A program made the position numbers and the translations under genes. Shown here one piece after another: positions 28,675 to 37,647 of a stretch of DNA of 64,000 bases. Under the pieces are notes generated by a model. It was given only the letters and a program-made list of their open reading frames with translations, ran no database searches and was not told where the DNA came from. Every line of letters begins with the position of its first letter. Position 1 is the stretch's first letter. The DNA comes from Cellvibrionaceae bacterium (lineage in GTDB: Bacteria > Pseudomonadota > Gammaproteobacteria > Pseudomonadales > Cellvibrionaceae), in assembly GCA_025800365.1 (NCBI GenBank), contig JAOXRT010000126.1:1-64000 (forward strand), in the 5' to 3' direction.

Positions 28675-29475
28675 CTAGATATCCGAGAAATCTCCACCAC
28701 GACCTTTACCTGAAGCAAAACGCGCTGCACCAGAGCTGGCCAAGCCAAGATCTACCACCGGGCGACCACGACTGAACTCAAGAGTTAAGCCTTCTTCAAT
28801 ACTGCCATCAAATGCTTGATAAGCCGACAGGCGATCTGCTCGCAGACACTCTTGTGGAAACTGACAAATAGATAGTGCCAATTTCTCAGCCTCTTCACGT
28901 ACAGTACCCTTTGCCACTACCCGGTTCGCCAAGCCCATTTGCAAGGATTCTTGAGCATCTACTGGACGGCCAGTCAGAATTAAATCCATCGCGCGACTTA
29001 AGCCAATAAGACGCGGTAAACGTTGGGTACCACCATCAATAAGGGGAACGCCCCAGCGACGGCAGAACACACCAAAGACAGCATCTTCTTCCATAACACG
29101 CATATCACACCATAGCGCCAACTCCATGCCACCGGCTACGGCATGCCCCTCGATCGCCGCAATAACAGGCTTGCTCAACAATAAACGCGAAGGTCCCATC
29201 GGGCCACTATCATCTAAGCTGACGGTTTCGCCCTTAATAGGCGCAGGATCTACCATCGGGTTAGAGCCATCCATACTGGCTACAGCTTTTAGATCAGCGC
29301 CAGCACAGAAGCCACCATCCCCATAGAACACGGCCACCTTGGCCTCATCGTCCTGCTCAAAGGCCATAAAGGCTTCGGCCAATGCTCTAGCGGTTGGCCC
29401 ATCCACAGCATTTTTTGCATGTGGGCGGTCAATGATTATGGTGCTGACAGGGCCACTCTTTTCTATACGTACCAT
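28675..29475 (-). CDS. Enoyl-CoA hydratase/isomerase (crotonase) family protein
   Basis: This 266-residue protein has the crotonase oxyanion-hole segments FCAGADLKAV (about 56-65) and IAAIEGHAVAGGMELALWCDMRV (about 108-130). The second active-site Glu region (CRRWGVPLIDGGTQRLPRLIG) is present. The substrate is not predictable. Start: the sequence reads GTG ATG at 29478/29475 and the ATG is used. It is monocistronic, divergent from mnmH. Confidence 0.92.
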   Translation of the reverse strand: MVRIEKSGPVSTIIIDRPHAKNAVDGPTARALAEAFMAFEQDDEAKVAVFYGDGGFCAGADLKAVASMDGSNPMVDPAPIKGETVSLDDSGPMGPSRLLLSKPVIAAIEGHAVAGGMELALWCDMRVMEEDAVFGVFCRRWGVPLIDGGTQRLPRLIGLSRAMDLILTGRPVDAQESLQMGLANRVVAKGTVREEAEKLALSICQFPQECLRADRLSAYQAFDGSIEEGLTLEFSRGRPVVDLGLASSGAARFASGKGRGGDFSDI

Positions 29476-29605
29476 CACTTATTACTCTTTTTATCTTATT
29501 AATAAATCGAGTGTAACATAGACTGCTCATTTGAAGTCAATTCAGCCCCATTAGCGAGCCTAGTGCAAGCCTTGTTACAATTACGCTTTTTGGCTCGAGC
29601 GCATT

Positions 29606-30667
29606 ATGTTTGTTGATGATTATCAGAAGATTTTTCTATCGGATCGCCCCATGCTGGACGTTCGCGCGCCAATAGAGTTCGAGCAAGGACATTTCCAGCA
29701 CGCCCAAAACAAGCCCTTGCTAGACAATCAGCAGAGGCAAAGCATTGGCCTATGCTACAAAGAGCAAGGACAAGACGCTGCCATTGAAATGGGCTGGCAG
29801 ATGGCCACCGAAGAAGTTATTGAAGCGCGCATCAGTCACTGGTCCGAGTTTACCCAGGCAAACCCCGATGGCTGCCTGTATTGCTTTCGCGGAGGCCTGC
29901 GCTCACGCTTTAGCCAACAACTTCTTCAGCAACATGGCATCGACTACCCGATCGTTAAAGGTGGCTATAAGGCGATGCGCCAATTCTTACTGCAAGAGCT
30001 TAAACAAGCTTGCCAAGAAGCCCCCTTAATCATTATCGCTGGCCCTACAGGCAGCGGTAAAACTAAGGCGATAGAGCAAATCGAGCGCAGCATCGATTTA
30101 GAAGCCGAGGCTTGTCACCGGGGCTCTGCCTTTGGGCAACTACTTAACTCTCAGCAACCCGCTCAAATTAGCTTTGAAAACAACATCAGCCAACGCTGGC
30201 TTAAGCTCGGCAGAGAGAGAGCCGTGCTTATGGAGGACGAAGGTCGCTTAATTGGCCGCCTGAACCTGCCAGATTACCTACAAGCCGCCATGCAAAAGGC
30301 CCCCTTAGTCCAAATAGAGGAGCCTTTAGAGCAACGCTGCCAGTGGGTGATTGAGGATTATGTGCTAAGCCCACTGCGGGAAATCTCAGTGCAGGAATTT
30401 AGCCAAAACTTGAGTGCTAATTTGTACCGTATCCGTAAGCGCCTAGGCGGTTTGCGCTATCAGGCACTGCATAAAGAGTTCGAACAAGCCTGCCAAAGCT
30501 GGTCTAAACAGCAAGAAGCCAGCGCCTTTTATGGCCCCATTGAGCAGTTACTTCGCGATTATTATGACCCAATGTACAAATACCAGTTGCAACAGCGGCA
30601 GGGACAAGTACTATTCCGCGGTCGCTGCCAAGAGCTGGTTGATTGGTGTCGCGAGCAGAACCTTTAA
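29606..30667 (+). CDS. mnmH: tRNA 2-selenouridine synthase
   Basis: It replaces the sulfur of 2-thiouridine at tRNA position 34 by selenium using selenophosphate, through a geranylated intermediate. The N-terminal rhodanese domain has active Cys93 in YCFRGGLRS. The C-terminal P-loop domain has Walker A GPTGSGKT at 146-153. Its 353 residues match YbbB/SelU (364). The selD-containing fusion gene lies 1.1 kb downstream, supplying selenophosphate. Confidence 0.95.
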   Translation: MFVDDYQKIFLSDRPMLDVRAPIEFEQGHFQHAQNKPLLDNQQRQSIGLCYKEQGQDAAIEMGWQMATEEVIEARISHWSEFTQANPDGCLYCFRGGLRSRFSQQLLQQHGIDYPIVKGGYKAMRQFLLQELKQACQEAPLIIIAGPTGSGKTKAIEQIERSIDLEAEACHRGSAFGQLLNSQQPAQISFENNISQRWLKLGRERAVLMEDEGRLIGRLNLPDYLQAAMQKAPLVQIEEPLEQRCQWVIEDYVLSPLREISVQEFSQNLSANLYRIRKRLGGLRYQALHKEFEQACQSWSKQQEASAFYGPIEQLLRDYYDPMYKYQLQQRQGQVLFRGRCQELVDWCREQNL

Positions 30668-30715
30668 ACGCCGCAAGGCACAAGCAAGATGTTAAGCACA
30701 TAAGCAGGAGTAAAC

Positions 30716-31099
30716 ATGGCCCTCATTCGCTGGATCTTAGGTCGCATTATTCTTTTATTGAATGCCATATTCCGCCCCAGTAAGCGCCCACTGAGCCCAG
30801 AGGCGAAAGCCGCTCAACAAGCTGCAGCTAGCAACCTTGCGCTATACCAATTTGCGGCCTGCCCATTCTGCGTAAAAGTACGCCGCGAGTTGCGACGTCT
30901 TGATTTAGAGCTGCCACTGCGTGATGCCAAAGGCTCTGAGCTATACCGCTCTGAACTAGAGCATGGCGGCGGCCGCATCAAAGTGCCTTGCCTGCGTATC
31001 GATGAAGGTGAAAACAGCACTTGGCTGTATGAATCCAACGATATCATCGATTACCTACGTGAGCGCTTTCCGGCCGAAGCCCAAGAAAGTGTCGCCTAA
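30716..31099 (+). CDS. Membrane-anchored glutaredoxin/GST-N-domain protein
   Basis: In 127 residues an N-terminal hydrophobic anchor (about 5-20) is followed by a thioredoxin-fold domain with a CPFC redox motif (Cys49, Cys52) in FAACPFCVKVRREL, then GRIKVPCLRI (cis-Pro region) and ESNDIIDYLRERF. It probably acts as a glutathione-dependent thiol-disulfide oxidoreductase at the membrane. AGGAG precedes the ATG. It follows mnmH by 48 bp and may be cotranscribed. Confidence 0.85.
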   Translation: MALIRWILGRIILLLNAIFRPSKRPLSPEAKAAQQAAASNLALYQFAACPFCVKVRRELRRLDLELPLRDAKGSELYRSELEHGGGRIKVPCLRIDEGENSTWLYESNDIIDYLRERFPAEAQESVA

Positions 31100-31314
31100 G
31101 TTTTAATAGGCATCATTTCTAGCGGGGGACGAGCCGTTCCCCTGCGAAATTCCCCTCCTCGATGCAATTTTTTTCTTCTACTTTAATTTCCAGCTCATGC
31201 CTTAGCGGCCCTAATCTGAACACTTATTCCGCTGATTGATCAACAAATAAACATTCAACTAGTTACTAAGCATTAAGCTCCAGTTCATTGAAAATCAATA
31301 AGTATTAGATTTTA

Positions 31315-31330
31315 TGTGACGCTAGTCACG
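31315..31330 (+). promoter_or_regulatory. CRP/Vfr-like site
   Basis: TGTGACGCTAGTCACG contains the CRP half-sites TGTGA and TCAC(G) with 6-bp spacing. It lies about 77 bp before a 105-residue unknown gene. A real CRP site is plausible but unproven; it could instead be a chance palindrome (GTGAC/GTCAC). Confidence 0.45.
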
Positions 31331-31406
31331 TCAGTAATTGCCGCCTCATGTTGTAATTTGCGGCCTAAACCGATCCGCCAATGATACAAATGACAAGGGG
31401 CCGTCG

Positions 31407-31721
31407 ATGGGCACTTTAGATAGAAGTTGGAACTCGGAAACGGAATTCGCGTTCAATAGTCAGCAGGAAGCTCTTTACCCTATGTTACTGCGCATGCAGC
31501 AGGATTTTGATTTCAAAATCGTCGTGCAAGCCGGTGCCTATTTATTGAGCACGCGCGAATATTTAGATATCAGCAGCGTAGAAGTTTCCCCTTCTTTTCA
31601 GACGCTAGAAGCCCTAGAGCAATACATCAACAAGAACATGGTTGATATTTTGTACAGCTACTTGTTCGACATTCCAAGCCAAGACGTTAAAGAGCTACCA
31701 AGCACTTACGCTATTGCTTAA
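31407..31721 (+). CDS. Conserved-looking hypothetical protein, 105 residues
   Basis: The start ATG at 31407 has AAGGGG eight bases upstream; a longer reading from 31338 has none and would overlap a CRP-like promoter site. The protein is soluble, acidic-neutral, mixed helix and strand (VVQAGAYLLSTREYLDIS, LEALEQYINKNMVDILYSYLFDIP), with no signal or membrane segment. No family is recognised. A terminator-like hairpin follows. Confidence 0.6.
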   Translation: MGTLDRSWNSETEFAFNSQQEALYPMLLRMQQDFDFKIVVQAGAYLLSTREYLDISSVEVSPSFQTLEALEQYINKNMVDILYSYLFDIPSQDVKELPSTYAIA

Positions 31722-31737
31722 TCCTTAAGCATCAGCA

Positions 31738-31761
31738 AAGGCCGACGTTCTAATCGGCCTT
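31738..31761 (+). terminator. Hairpin after the 105-residue gene
   Basis: AAGGCCGA and TCGGCCTT form a perfect 8-bp stem with an 8-base loop, followed by GATCAAGCATTTATT. The U-run is weak, but the position just after the stop supports a terminator. Confidence 0.5.
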
Positions 31762-31801
31762 GATCAAGCATTTATTGATTGCACTGTCGTATAATCCTGC
31801 C

Positions 31802-34006
31802 ATGGACAGTGCAAACTATATCGATATTATTCTCGTCGGCGGCGGTCACGCCCACGCCCAAGTTATTAAAATGTGGGGCATGAAACCCTTGCCCGGCGTT
31901 CGGCTCAGTTTAATTAGCCCCAGCAGTTACACCCCCTACTCTGGTATGCTGCCAGGCTTGGTTGCGGGTCATTACAGCTTCGAACAAAGCCATATTGATT
32001 TAAGACGCCTTTGCCAATGGGCCAATGTGCGTTATATCAATGAGCAGGTTCTCGCCGTTAATTGTGATGAGAAAAGCTTACGCCTTGCGGCACAGCCCGA
32101 TCTTGAGTTTGACTACCTATCTATTAATACGGGTATCACTCCAGATCTAGATATCGAAGGTGCGAAAGAATATGCCATTGGGGTAAAACCCATCAGCCAG
32201 TTTTATCAAAAATGGCAGCAACTTTTACAATATGATCACAGCGTCATCAGCGTTGTTGGTGCAGGTATCGCAGGTATTGAACTTAGCCTAGCAATGGCAG
32301 AGCGCCTCAAAAAAGAAAACAAGACTGCCAAGCTGCAACTGATTTATCCGCAGCAGCAGCTACTGCCCAATGCACCAGAGAAGCTACGCAAACATTTGCA
32401 GAAAGCACTGGATGAATACCAAGTAGAGTGTTTTTCCAATCATCGCGTCAATCGCTTTTCTGCATCAAGCATTGAATGTTTGTTGAATGGCGAAACAATC
32501 AATCTTACTTCAGATTTTCACCTACTATGCACCCAAGCCAAACCGGCAAATTGGGCACAAGAATCTGGTATAGAGTGCGATGAAGAAGGTTTTATTTTAC
32601 TGAACGATAGCTTGCAGTCGATCAGCCATCCTTGGCTATTTGCAGCAGGCGATACCGCCCAACAAGTTAAGCACCCAAGACCCCAGGCCGGAGTCTTTGC
32701 AGTGCGTCAGGGCCCAACGCTATTTAAAAACTTAAAGCGTATCGCCCAAGGAAAAAAGCTGAAGCAGCACAAGCCTCAAAAAGAATTCTTAAAATTGATT
32801 AGCCTAGGTAAAAAATCCGCCGCCGCCAGCCGTGGGGAAAAATCTGTATCCAAGCCAGGCATGACGGAAGCTTTAGTATGGCAATGGAAGAATCGCATCG
32901 ATCGTAAATTTATGGCGATGTTTGAAAAGCTTCCAGCTCAGATGCCGAGCCACAAGAAAAAGGGCAAGCACAAGATAAATATTCCTGAAGACCAGCGACT
33001 ACCCGATATGCACTGCGGCGGCTGCGGTGCCAAAGTAGCCGGCGATGCCCTAAGTAAAATTCTTAATCAACTTAAAACTAGCCCGGCACTCGATCAAAGC
33101 AACCTTGGTGAAGATGCTGCACGTTTAAATATCGACACTGAAAAACAAATCTTCCAAAGTGTCGATAGCTTTCACGGTTTAGTAAGCGACCCATTTGAAC
33201 AGGGGCGTATCGCTACCCTGCATGCCATGAGCGATATCTTTGCAATGGGTGGCACAGCTCACAGTGTGCAAGCCCTAATCAGCATCGCCCATGCCGGCGA
33301 AAATATTGTAAATCGAGACCTTAAACGAATACTACAAGGTATTCTTTATGAGTTAGAGCGACACAAAGCATTATTGATTGGTGGGCATAGTAGTCTAGGC
33401 GAAAGCAGCCAAATAGGTTTGGTGGTAAACGGCCATACCGAAAAAGACCATAAGCTGATGAAATCAGAATTGCGTGAAGGTGAGCAATTAATTCTCAGCA
33501 AAGCCCTTGGCCACGGTTTAATTTTTGCAGGCCAACAAAGCCTAGCAAGCAAAGGCCCCTGGCTAGATGCTGCGATTGAACAAATGCTGCAATCGAATTT
33601 TAATGCGGCCCAACTCGCGGTTGAATACGGCGCATCGGCCTGCACGGATATTACCGGATTTGGTTTAGGCGGCCACCTATTAGAAATGCTGAGCAGCAGT
33701 AATGTTAGCGCAAATATTTACAGCTCTAAACTGCCCTATCTCGAAGGCGCAAGCAGTCTTATTGAACAAGGTGTTCGTAGCAGCCTGTACCCCCAGAATA
33801 TGCGTGAGATAGCAAAACACTGTAATGGCAATGCCCCAGAAATATTGGCAGACCCACAAACCAGTGGTGGCTTGCTGATGTCTATTTCTGCAGATAAAGC
33901 TGAGGCCTTAATAAATGCGCTTAAAGAACAGGGGTATAATTACAGCACCCATATAGGCACTGTAATCCCGAGAGGCGAGCACTATATCAATTTTACTGAA
34001 CATTGA
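31802..34006 (+). CDS. selD: Selenide, water dikinase fused to an NADH-dehydrogenase-like flavoprotein
   Basis: Residues about 1-385 form a type II NADH-dehydrogenase-like FAD/NAD(P) domain (DIILVGGGHAHAQV, SVVGAGIAGIELSLAMA, LFAAGDTAQQ). Residues about 395-734 are SelD, which makes selenophosphate from selenide and ATP. The SelD active loop reads HCGGCGAK, with Cys then Lys at the usual C-x-x-K spacing; Cys, not selenocysteine, is used. This fusion is known in many bacteria, and the reductase may feed selenide or regulate flux. The start at 31802 gives 734 residues; an earlier in-frame start at 31760 would begin inside the preceding terminator hairpin. No selA, selB or selC is within the window, so the visible use is tRNA selenouridine. 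Its 3' end overlaps the convergent PhzF gene by 14 bp. Confidence 0.93.
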   Translation: MDSANYIDIILVGGGHAHAQVIKMWGMKPLPGVRLSLISPSSYTPYSGMLPGLVAGHYSFEQSHIDLRRLCQWANVRYINEQVLAVNCDEKSLRLAAQPDLEFDYLSINTGITPDLDIEGAKEYAIGVKPISQFYQKWQQLLQYDHSVISVVGAGIAGIELSLAMAERLKKENKTAKLQLIYPQQQLLPNAPEKLRKHLQKALDEYQVECFSNHRVNRFSASSIECLLNGETINLTSDFHLLCTQAKPANWAQESGIECDEEGFILLNDSLQSISHPWLFAAGDTAQQVKHPRPQAGVFAVRQGPTLFKNLKRIAQGKKLKQHKPQKEFLKLISLGKKSAAASRGEKSVSKPGMTEALVWQWKNRIDRKFMAMFEKLPAQMPSHKKKGKHKINIPEDQRLPDMHCGGCGAKVAGDALSKILNQLKTSPALDQSNLGEDAARLNIDTEKQIFQSVDSFHGLVSDPFEQGRIATLHAMSDIFAMGGTAHSVQALISIAHAGENIVNRDLKRILQGILYELERHKALLIGGHSSLGESSQIGLVVNGHTEKDHKLMKSELREGEQLILSKALGHGLIFAGQQSLASKGPWLDAAIEQMLQSNFNAAQLAVEYGASACTDITGFGLGGHLLEMLSSSNVSANIYSSKLPYLEGASSLIEQGVRSSLYPQNMREIAKHCNGNAPEILADPQTSGGLLMSISADKAEALINALKEQGYNYSTHIGTVIPRGEHYINFTEH

Positions 34007-34859
34007 GATTTCTCGTTTCAGAAACGGCCGCATGACCACCAGCCATCAATGATTGAATACTACCTTGATGCAACTCGAGTTTGACGGTGATTTGACTGGG
34101 CGATGCCGGAGACATGGCATAGCCCTGCTCGATCAAAAACTCACTTTTATCGATGGCCTTTTTCTCATACAAGTAGCAAGCCAGTGGCCCTGCCGCCATG
34201 CCAGTTGCCGATTCTTCTTCAATTCCATAACGCGGGGCAAACATTCTTGCAGTAGCATCTGCGGTACCGGTGTAGCTTTCACGACTGAAAACATAAAAAC
34301 CGATTAAATCGTATTTTTCTGATAGTGCTTCAACTTTATCTTGATTGATATTAAGCTGCTCCAATGTGCTCTGGCTATCTACTTCGGTAATCAAAAAGCT
34401 ATTACCGGTATTGACGATCAAGGGCTCTGAAGACAACTTAGCTTCAGCTATGTTCAAAGCCGCCAGAACCTCTTCTCTGTCTTTATTAACCGAAACAAAC
34501 ATTGGGGCTATCTGCTCCATAAATGCGGCGCCCGATACCAGCTTGACCGCTCGATTACCATCTATGGTTTCTTTGGAGCTTTCACTATTTTTTAATAAGC
34601 CTTGCTGAGACAGATAACTAAAAGTGGCAACCGTTGCATGCCCACAGTGTGCAATTTGTCGGGTGGGGGTAAAGAATTCCAATTTGATGTCGGCCACATC
34701 GGAGTGCGAGACGAAAGCCGTTTCGGACAGCCCCACTTGTGCGGCGATTTCTAGTTTCTGCTCCTTTGAAAATCGATCCGCATCCAATACTACCCCGGCC
34801 GGGTTGCCACCACGCCCATCTACTACGAAGGCATTTACTATCGAGACATCAATATTCAT
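33993..34859 (-). CDS. PhzF family protein (phenazine-biosynthesis-like epimerase fold)
   Basis: This 288-residue protein has two diaminopimelate-epimerase-like lobes. Motifs include the N-terminal VNAFVVDGRGGNPAGVVLDAD, the catalytic Glu region GLSETAFVS (Glu46) and the CGHATVATFSYL loop. The C-lobe has GIEEESATGMAAGPLACYLYE. PhzF relatives act as isomerases on varied substrates; no phenazine genes are nearby. A MerR-type promoter about 130 bp upstream suggests induction by the MerR regulator encoded upstream. The 3' end overlaps selD by 14 bp tail to tail. Confidence 0.9.
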   Translation of the reverse strand: MNIDVSIVNAFVVDGRGGNPAGVVLDADRFSKEQKLEIAAQVGLSETAFVSHSDVADIKLEFFTPTRQIAHCGHATVATFSYLSQQGLLKNSESSKETIDGNRAVKLVSGAAFMEQIAPMFVSVNKDREEVLAALNIAEAKLSSEPLIVNTGNSFLITEVDSQSTLEQLNINQDKVEALSEKYDLIGFYVFSRESYTGTADATARMFAPRYGIEEESATGMAAGPLACYLYEKKAIDKSEFLIEQGYAMSPASPSQITVKLELHQGSIQSLMAGGHAAVSETRNLNVQ

Positions 34860-34990
34860 GGGCGTTTCCTCTACAATTTACTTGCTCGCTTTTTACCTTT
34901 TAGCAAGCATCAGATGATCTAGTAAGTGCCCGCCAGCACCATTCGATTTGATCAACAGTGGTATTTGAAGTAGTGCTGACGAGCCATTGT

Positions 34991-35022
34991 AGACTAGCAA
35001 CTTAGAGCATACTCTAAGTCAA
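34991..35022 (-). promoter_or_regulatory. MerR-type promoter with operator dyad
   Basis: On the minus strand, -35 TTGACT (35017-35022) and -10-like TAGTCT (34991-34996) are separated by 20 bp. The palindrome CTTAGAG-CATA-CTCTAAG (35001-35018, given on the plus strand) fills most of the spacer. An overlong spacer holding a dyad is the hallmark of MerR-activated promoters. It drives the PhzF gene; the MerR gene ends about 90 bp upstream. Confidence 0.65.
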
Positions 35023-35110
35023 AGGCCTTGATAAAACTTAGGCCTTAAATTGCATATCTTTGCAGATAGGGGCTCACTTGTCGTTTGAGTTTGCGGATTT
35101 TCCGATACAT

Positions 35111-35449
35111 TTAATTAGACAGGCGCTTTATTTTTGCTTCGGTGACGTCGATATAGTGGTCGATATTCTTTTTTTGTTCTTTTAGTTTCTCTAGATGTAT
35201 TCTCAATGCCACTAAGGCGTCTTCATTGCGCCCTTCCATAGAGGCGGTTACATAGCCTTTGATATCTCGCAGTGACATGCCAGAATTCTTCATGCAGGCC
35301 ACCCAGTTAATCAGGTCTACGTCGGTATCTGAATAATTACGATGGCCGCTGCTGTCCTTTTTTGGCAGTTCCAATACGCCTTGCTTTTCATAGTAGCGAA
35401 TGGTGTGCGCGCTAATGCCGGTAAATTCGCTGACTTCTTTGATTTTCAT
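35111..35449 (-). CDS. MerR family transcriptional regulator
   Basis: This 112-residue protein has the MerR winged helix at the N-terminus (KIKEVSEFTGISAHTIRYYEKQGVL), then WVACMKNSGMSLRDIKGYV and a C-terminal dimerisation coiled coil (residues about 80-108). It has no Cys cluster in the C-terminal part, so it is not a classic metal sensor and resembles the NmlR/AdhR-type group. The ATG at 35449 fits the family start; a longer reading to 35497 adds an unconserved leader. A MerR-type promoter controls the PhzF gene downstream. Confidence 0.9.
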   Translation of the reverse strand: MKIKEVSEFTGISAHTIRYYEKQGVLELPKKDSSGHRNYSDTDVDLINWVACMKNSGMSLRDIKGYVTASMEGRNEDALVALRIHLEKLKEQKKNIDHYIDVTEAKIKRLSN

Positions 35450-35543
35450 TGATTTACTCGCCGAGCTGTAGTGTTGATATATTTCAAAGTTTAACAATAA
35501 CTAGCCAAGATGTTTGAAACAAGCAGCAATGAGGCCTGACCGT

Positions 35544-35655
35544 TTTTAGTCCCTACAAGAGCTGCCCTAGAACGCGCTTAAACCATCCGCGGGCGCTCGG
35601 GTCGCGGTGTCCATACCGCTTTACGGTTCTAGATCAGCTCTTGTAGGAACTAAAA
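35544..35655. repeat. Long intergenic hairpin A (conserved-core type)
   Basis: Arms 35544-35573 and 35626-35655 pair over 30 bp with 3 mismatches. The 52-base core has two inner hairpins, one being GCGGT/ACCGC. The core is about 75% alike to that of hairpin C at 50.4 kb, while the arms are unrelated in sequence. Confidence 0.85.
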
Positions 35656-35689
35656 TCTACTTAGGCTATGTAAACCCACTCAGGTAGGT

Positions 35690-35855
35690 AAAGAGTCCAT
35701 ATGCCCATGCAAAACCTTCAAAAGCAAGGACGCTATTGGAGAGCCCCCAGGACTAATTCCCTTGGAGAGAATTTGGGCTTGGTGCAAACTGAAAACCCCG
35801 GATGGTTTTCATCCATGGGTTCACGGCGCGTTTTGCATGGGTAGGTAGACTCTTT
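35690..35855. repeat. Long intergenic hairpin B
   Basis: Arms 35690-35715 and 35830-35855 (AAAGAGTC...CATGCAAAAC) pair over 26 bp with about four mismatches. The 114-base interior contains GGATGGTTTTCATCC and other dyads. It starts 34 bp after hairpin A. No gene was found in the rest of 35498-35964; the promoter for the plus-strand phoD-like gene is expected in about 35860-35960. Confidence 0.75.
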
Positions 35856-35964
35856 TCCGACTCGAAGGGAAACCCCGATACTCAATCCAATCTCTCCGAG
35901 CCATATTATTGTAAGATACTGTTATTAAGATGATTACAGAGCCTGAAGATACAAGAGCCTCAAC

Positions 35965-37503
35965 ATGATAAAAAGACGACAGTTTCTGCAGCTTGGAAGT
36001 ATTGGAATCGCCAGCGTACCGGCCAGCGCCAGCATTAGCGCTCTATCACAGCGCCCAGAAATACAAACCGGCATTAGCAGTGGTGATGTTAGTCAGAATG
36101 GTGCCGTTATATGGGGGCGCACCGAAAAGCCATCATTAATGTGGGTTGAGCTTAGCAAAGATCCGAATTTCAAACAGAGCCTACGATTCGCCGGCACCGC
36201 CGCCTTAAAGGAAACTGACTTTAACGCCAAAACCTACCTTCGGGGCTTAAGCCCAGCACAGCAATATTTTTATCGCGTGCAATTCGAAAGCCTAGACAAA
36301 CCTGGCCTATTTGGTGATATACAACAAGGGCAATTTAAAACAGCACATAAAAATACCGGCCGTATTCGCTTTTGTTGGTCAGGAGATACAGCAGGGCAAG
36401 GTTACGGAATTGATAGTAGTCGAGGCGGCATGCACAGCTATGCTGAAATGTTAAAACGCGAGCCCGACTTTTTAGTGCATTGTGGTGACTTAATATATGC
36501 CGACGGCCCCATCCCCAGCGAGATAAGTTTAAAGGATGGCAGCATCTGGAAGAATGTAGAAACCCAAGGTAAAAGCAAAGTTGCCGAAACTACCCAAGAG
36601 TTTCGGGAAAACTATTACTACAACTTTCTTGACCCGAAATTCCGCCAGTTTCACCAGCAAGTGGCTAGCTACCAACAGTGGGATGACCATGAAGTTGTTA
36701 ACAACTGGTACCCCGGCGAACAACTACTCGATGATAAGCGTTACACCGTAAAAAGCGCCTCACTACTGGCCGAACGCGCACGTCATGCATTATTAGAATG
36801 TAACCCCATCAGCCTAAACTCCAAAGATCCAAGACAAATTTATCGCAAGGTCAGCCATGGCCCCATGTTAGACATCTTCTTCTTGGATATGCGCAGTTAT
36901 CGCGGCCCCAATAGCTTAAACCGACAAGAGAAAGCCTCGGCAGAAACCGCCTTCTTAGGGGAAGAGCAGCTACAGTGGCTAGAGCAATCGCTGGCTGATT
37001 CGAAAGCCAGCTGGAAAATTATTGCTAGCGATATGCCACTTGGACTGAGAGTTACAGAATGGCAAAGTGAAGTGGCCGAGAATGCGGCCAATGGCGATGG
37101 CCCAGCGCTAGGGCGCGAATTGGAGATTGCGCACTTGCTGGAGTTTATTGCCAAGCAAGATATTCATAATGTGCACTTTATTACCGCCGATGTGCATTAT
37201 TGTGCCTCCCACTATTACAACCCCAACAAAGCGCAGTTCAAAAACTTTAAACCCTTCTGGGAATTTGTCAGCGGCCCCCTGCATGCGGGTAGCTTTGGCC
37301 CCGGCGAGCTGGATAACACCTTCGGCCCGGAATTGATATTTAAAGGCATACCCGACAATATGCCGCCCAATTCGCCACCGTCAGACAACTACCAGTTCTT
37401 TGGTGAGATTGAGATTGATGGCTTTGAGAATACCATGACGGTGAAGCACTTTAACCGCCTTGGCAAAGAGCTTTGGCGTAAGACTTTAAAATCTGAAGCA
37501 TAA
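35965..37503 (+). CDS. PhoD-type alkaline phosphatase family protein (Tat-exported)
   Basis: This 512-residue protein opens with a twin-arginine signal (KRRQFLQLGSIG), so it is exported folded. The N-terminal PhoD_N fibronectin-like domain (about 35-125) is followed by the metallophosphatase domain with FCWSGDTAGQG, HCGDLIYADGP, WDDHEVVNNWYPG and ITADVHYCASHYY. These match the PhoD metal-ligand order (D, D, N/D, H). Such enzymes hydrolyse phosphomono- and diesters in the periplasm. A Pho-box was not seen upstream. Confidence 0.92.
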   Translation: MIKRRQFLQLGSIGIASVPASASISALSQRPEIQTGISSGDVSQNGAVIWGRTEKPSLMWVELSKDPNFKQSLRFAGTAALKETDFNAKTYLRGLSPAQQYFYRVQFESLDKPGLFGDIQQGQFKTAHKNTGRIRFCWSGDTAGQGYGIDSSRGGMHSYAEMLKREPDFLVHCGDLIYADGPIPSEISLKDGSIWKNVETQGKSKVAETTQEFRENYYYNFLDPKFRQFHQQVASYQQWDDHEVVNNWYPGEQLLDDKRYTVKSASLLAERARHALLECNPISLNSKDPRQIYRKVSHGPMLDIFFLDMRSYRGPNSLNRQEKASAETAFLGEEQLQWLEQSLADSKASWKIIASDMPLGLRVTEWQSEVAENAANGDGPALGRELEIAHLLEFIAKQDIHNVHFITADVHYCASHYYNPNKAQFKNFKPFWEFVSGPLHAGSFGPGELDNTFGPELIFKGIPDNMPPNSPPSDNYQFFGEIEIDGFENTMTVKHFNRLGKELWRKTLKSEA

Positions 37504-37647
37504 AGTTCGGCAAAAACACCTCAAACAGAATATTCACCCAGCCAAACCTAAGCCCATAGCAGCAACTACGGCTTCGGTAAGCGGCTGGACGCCACATTAT
37601 CCCTGCCGCCATAATAAGCCCGACTTTCTAACAGCAATAAGAAGACT

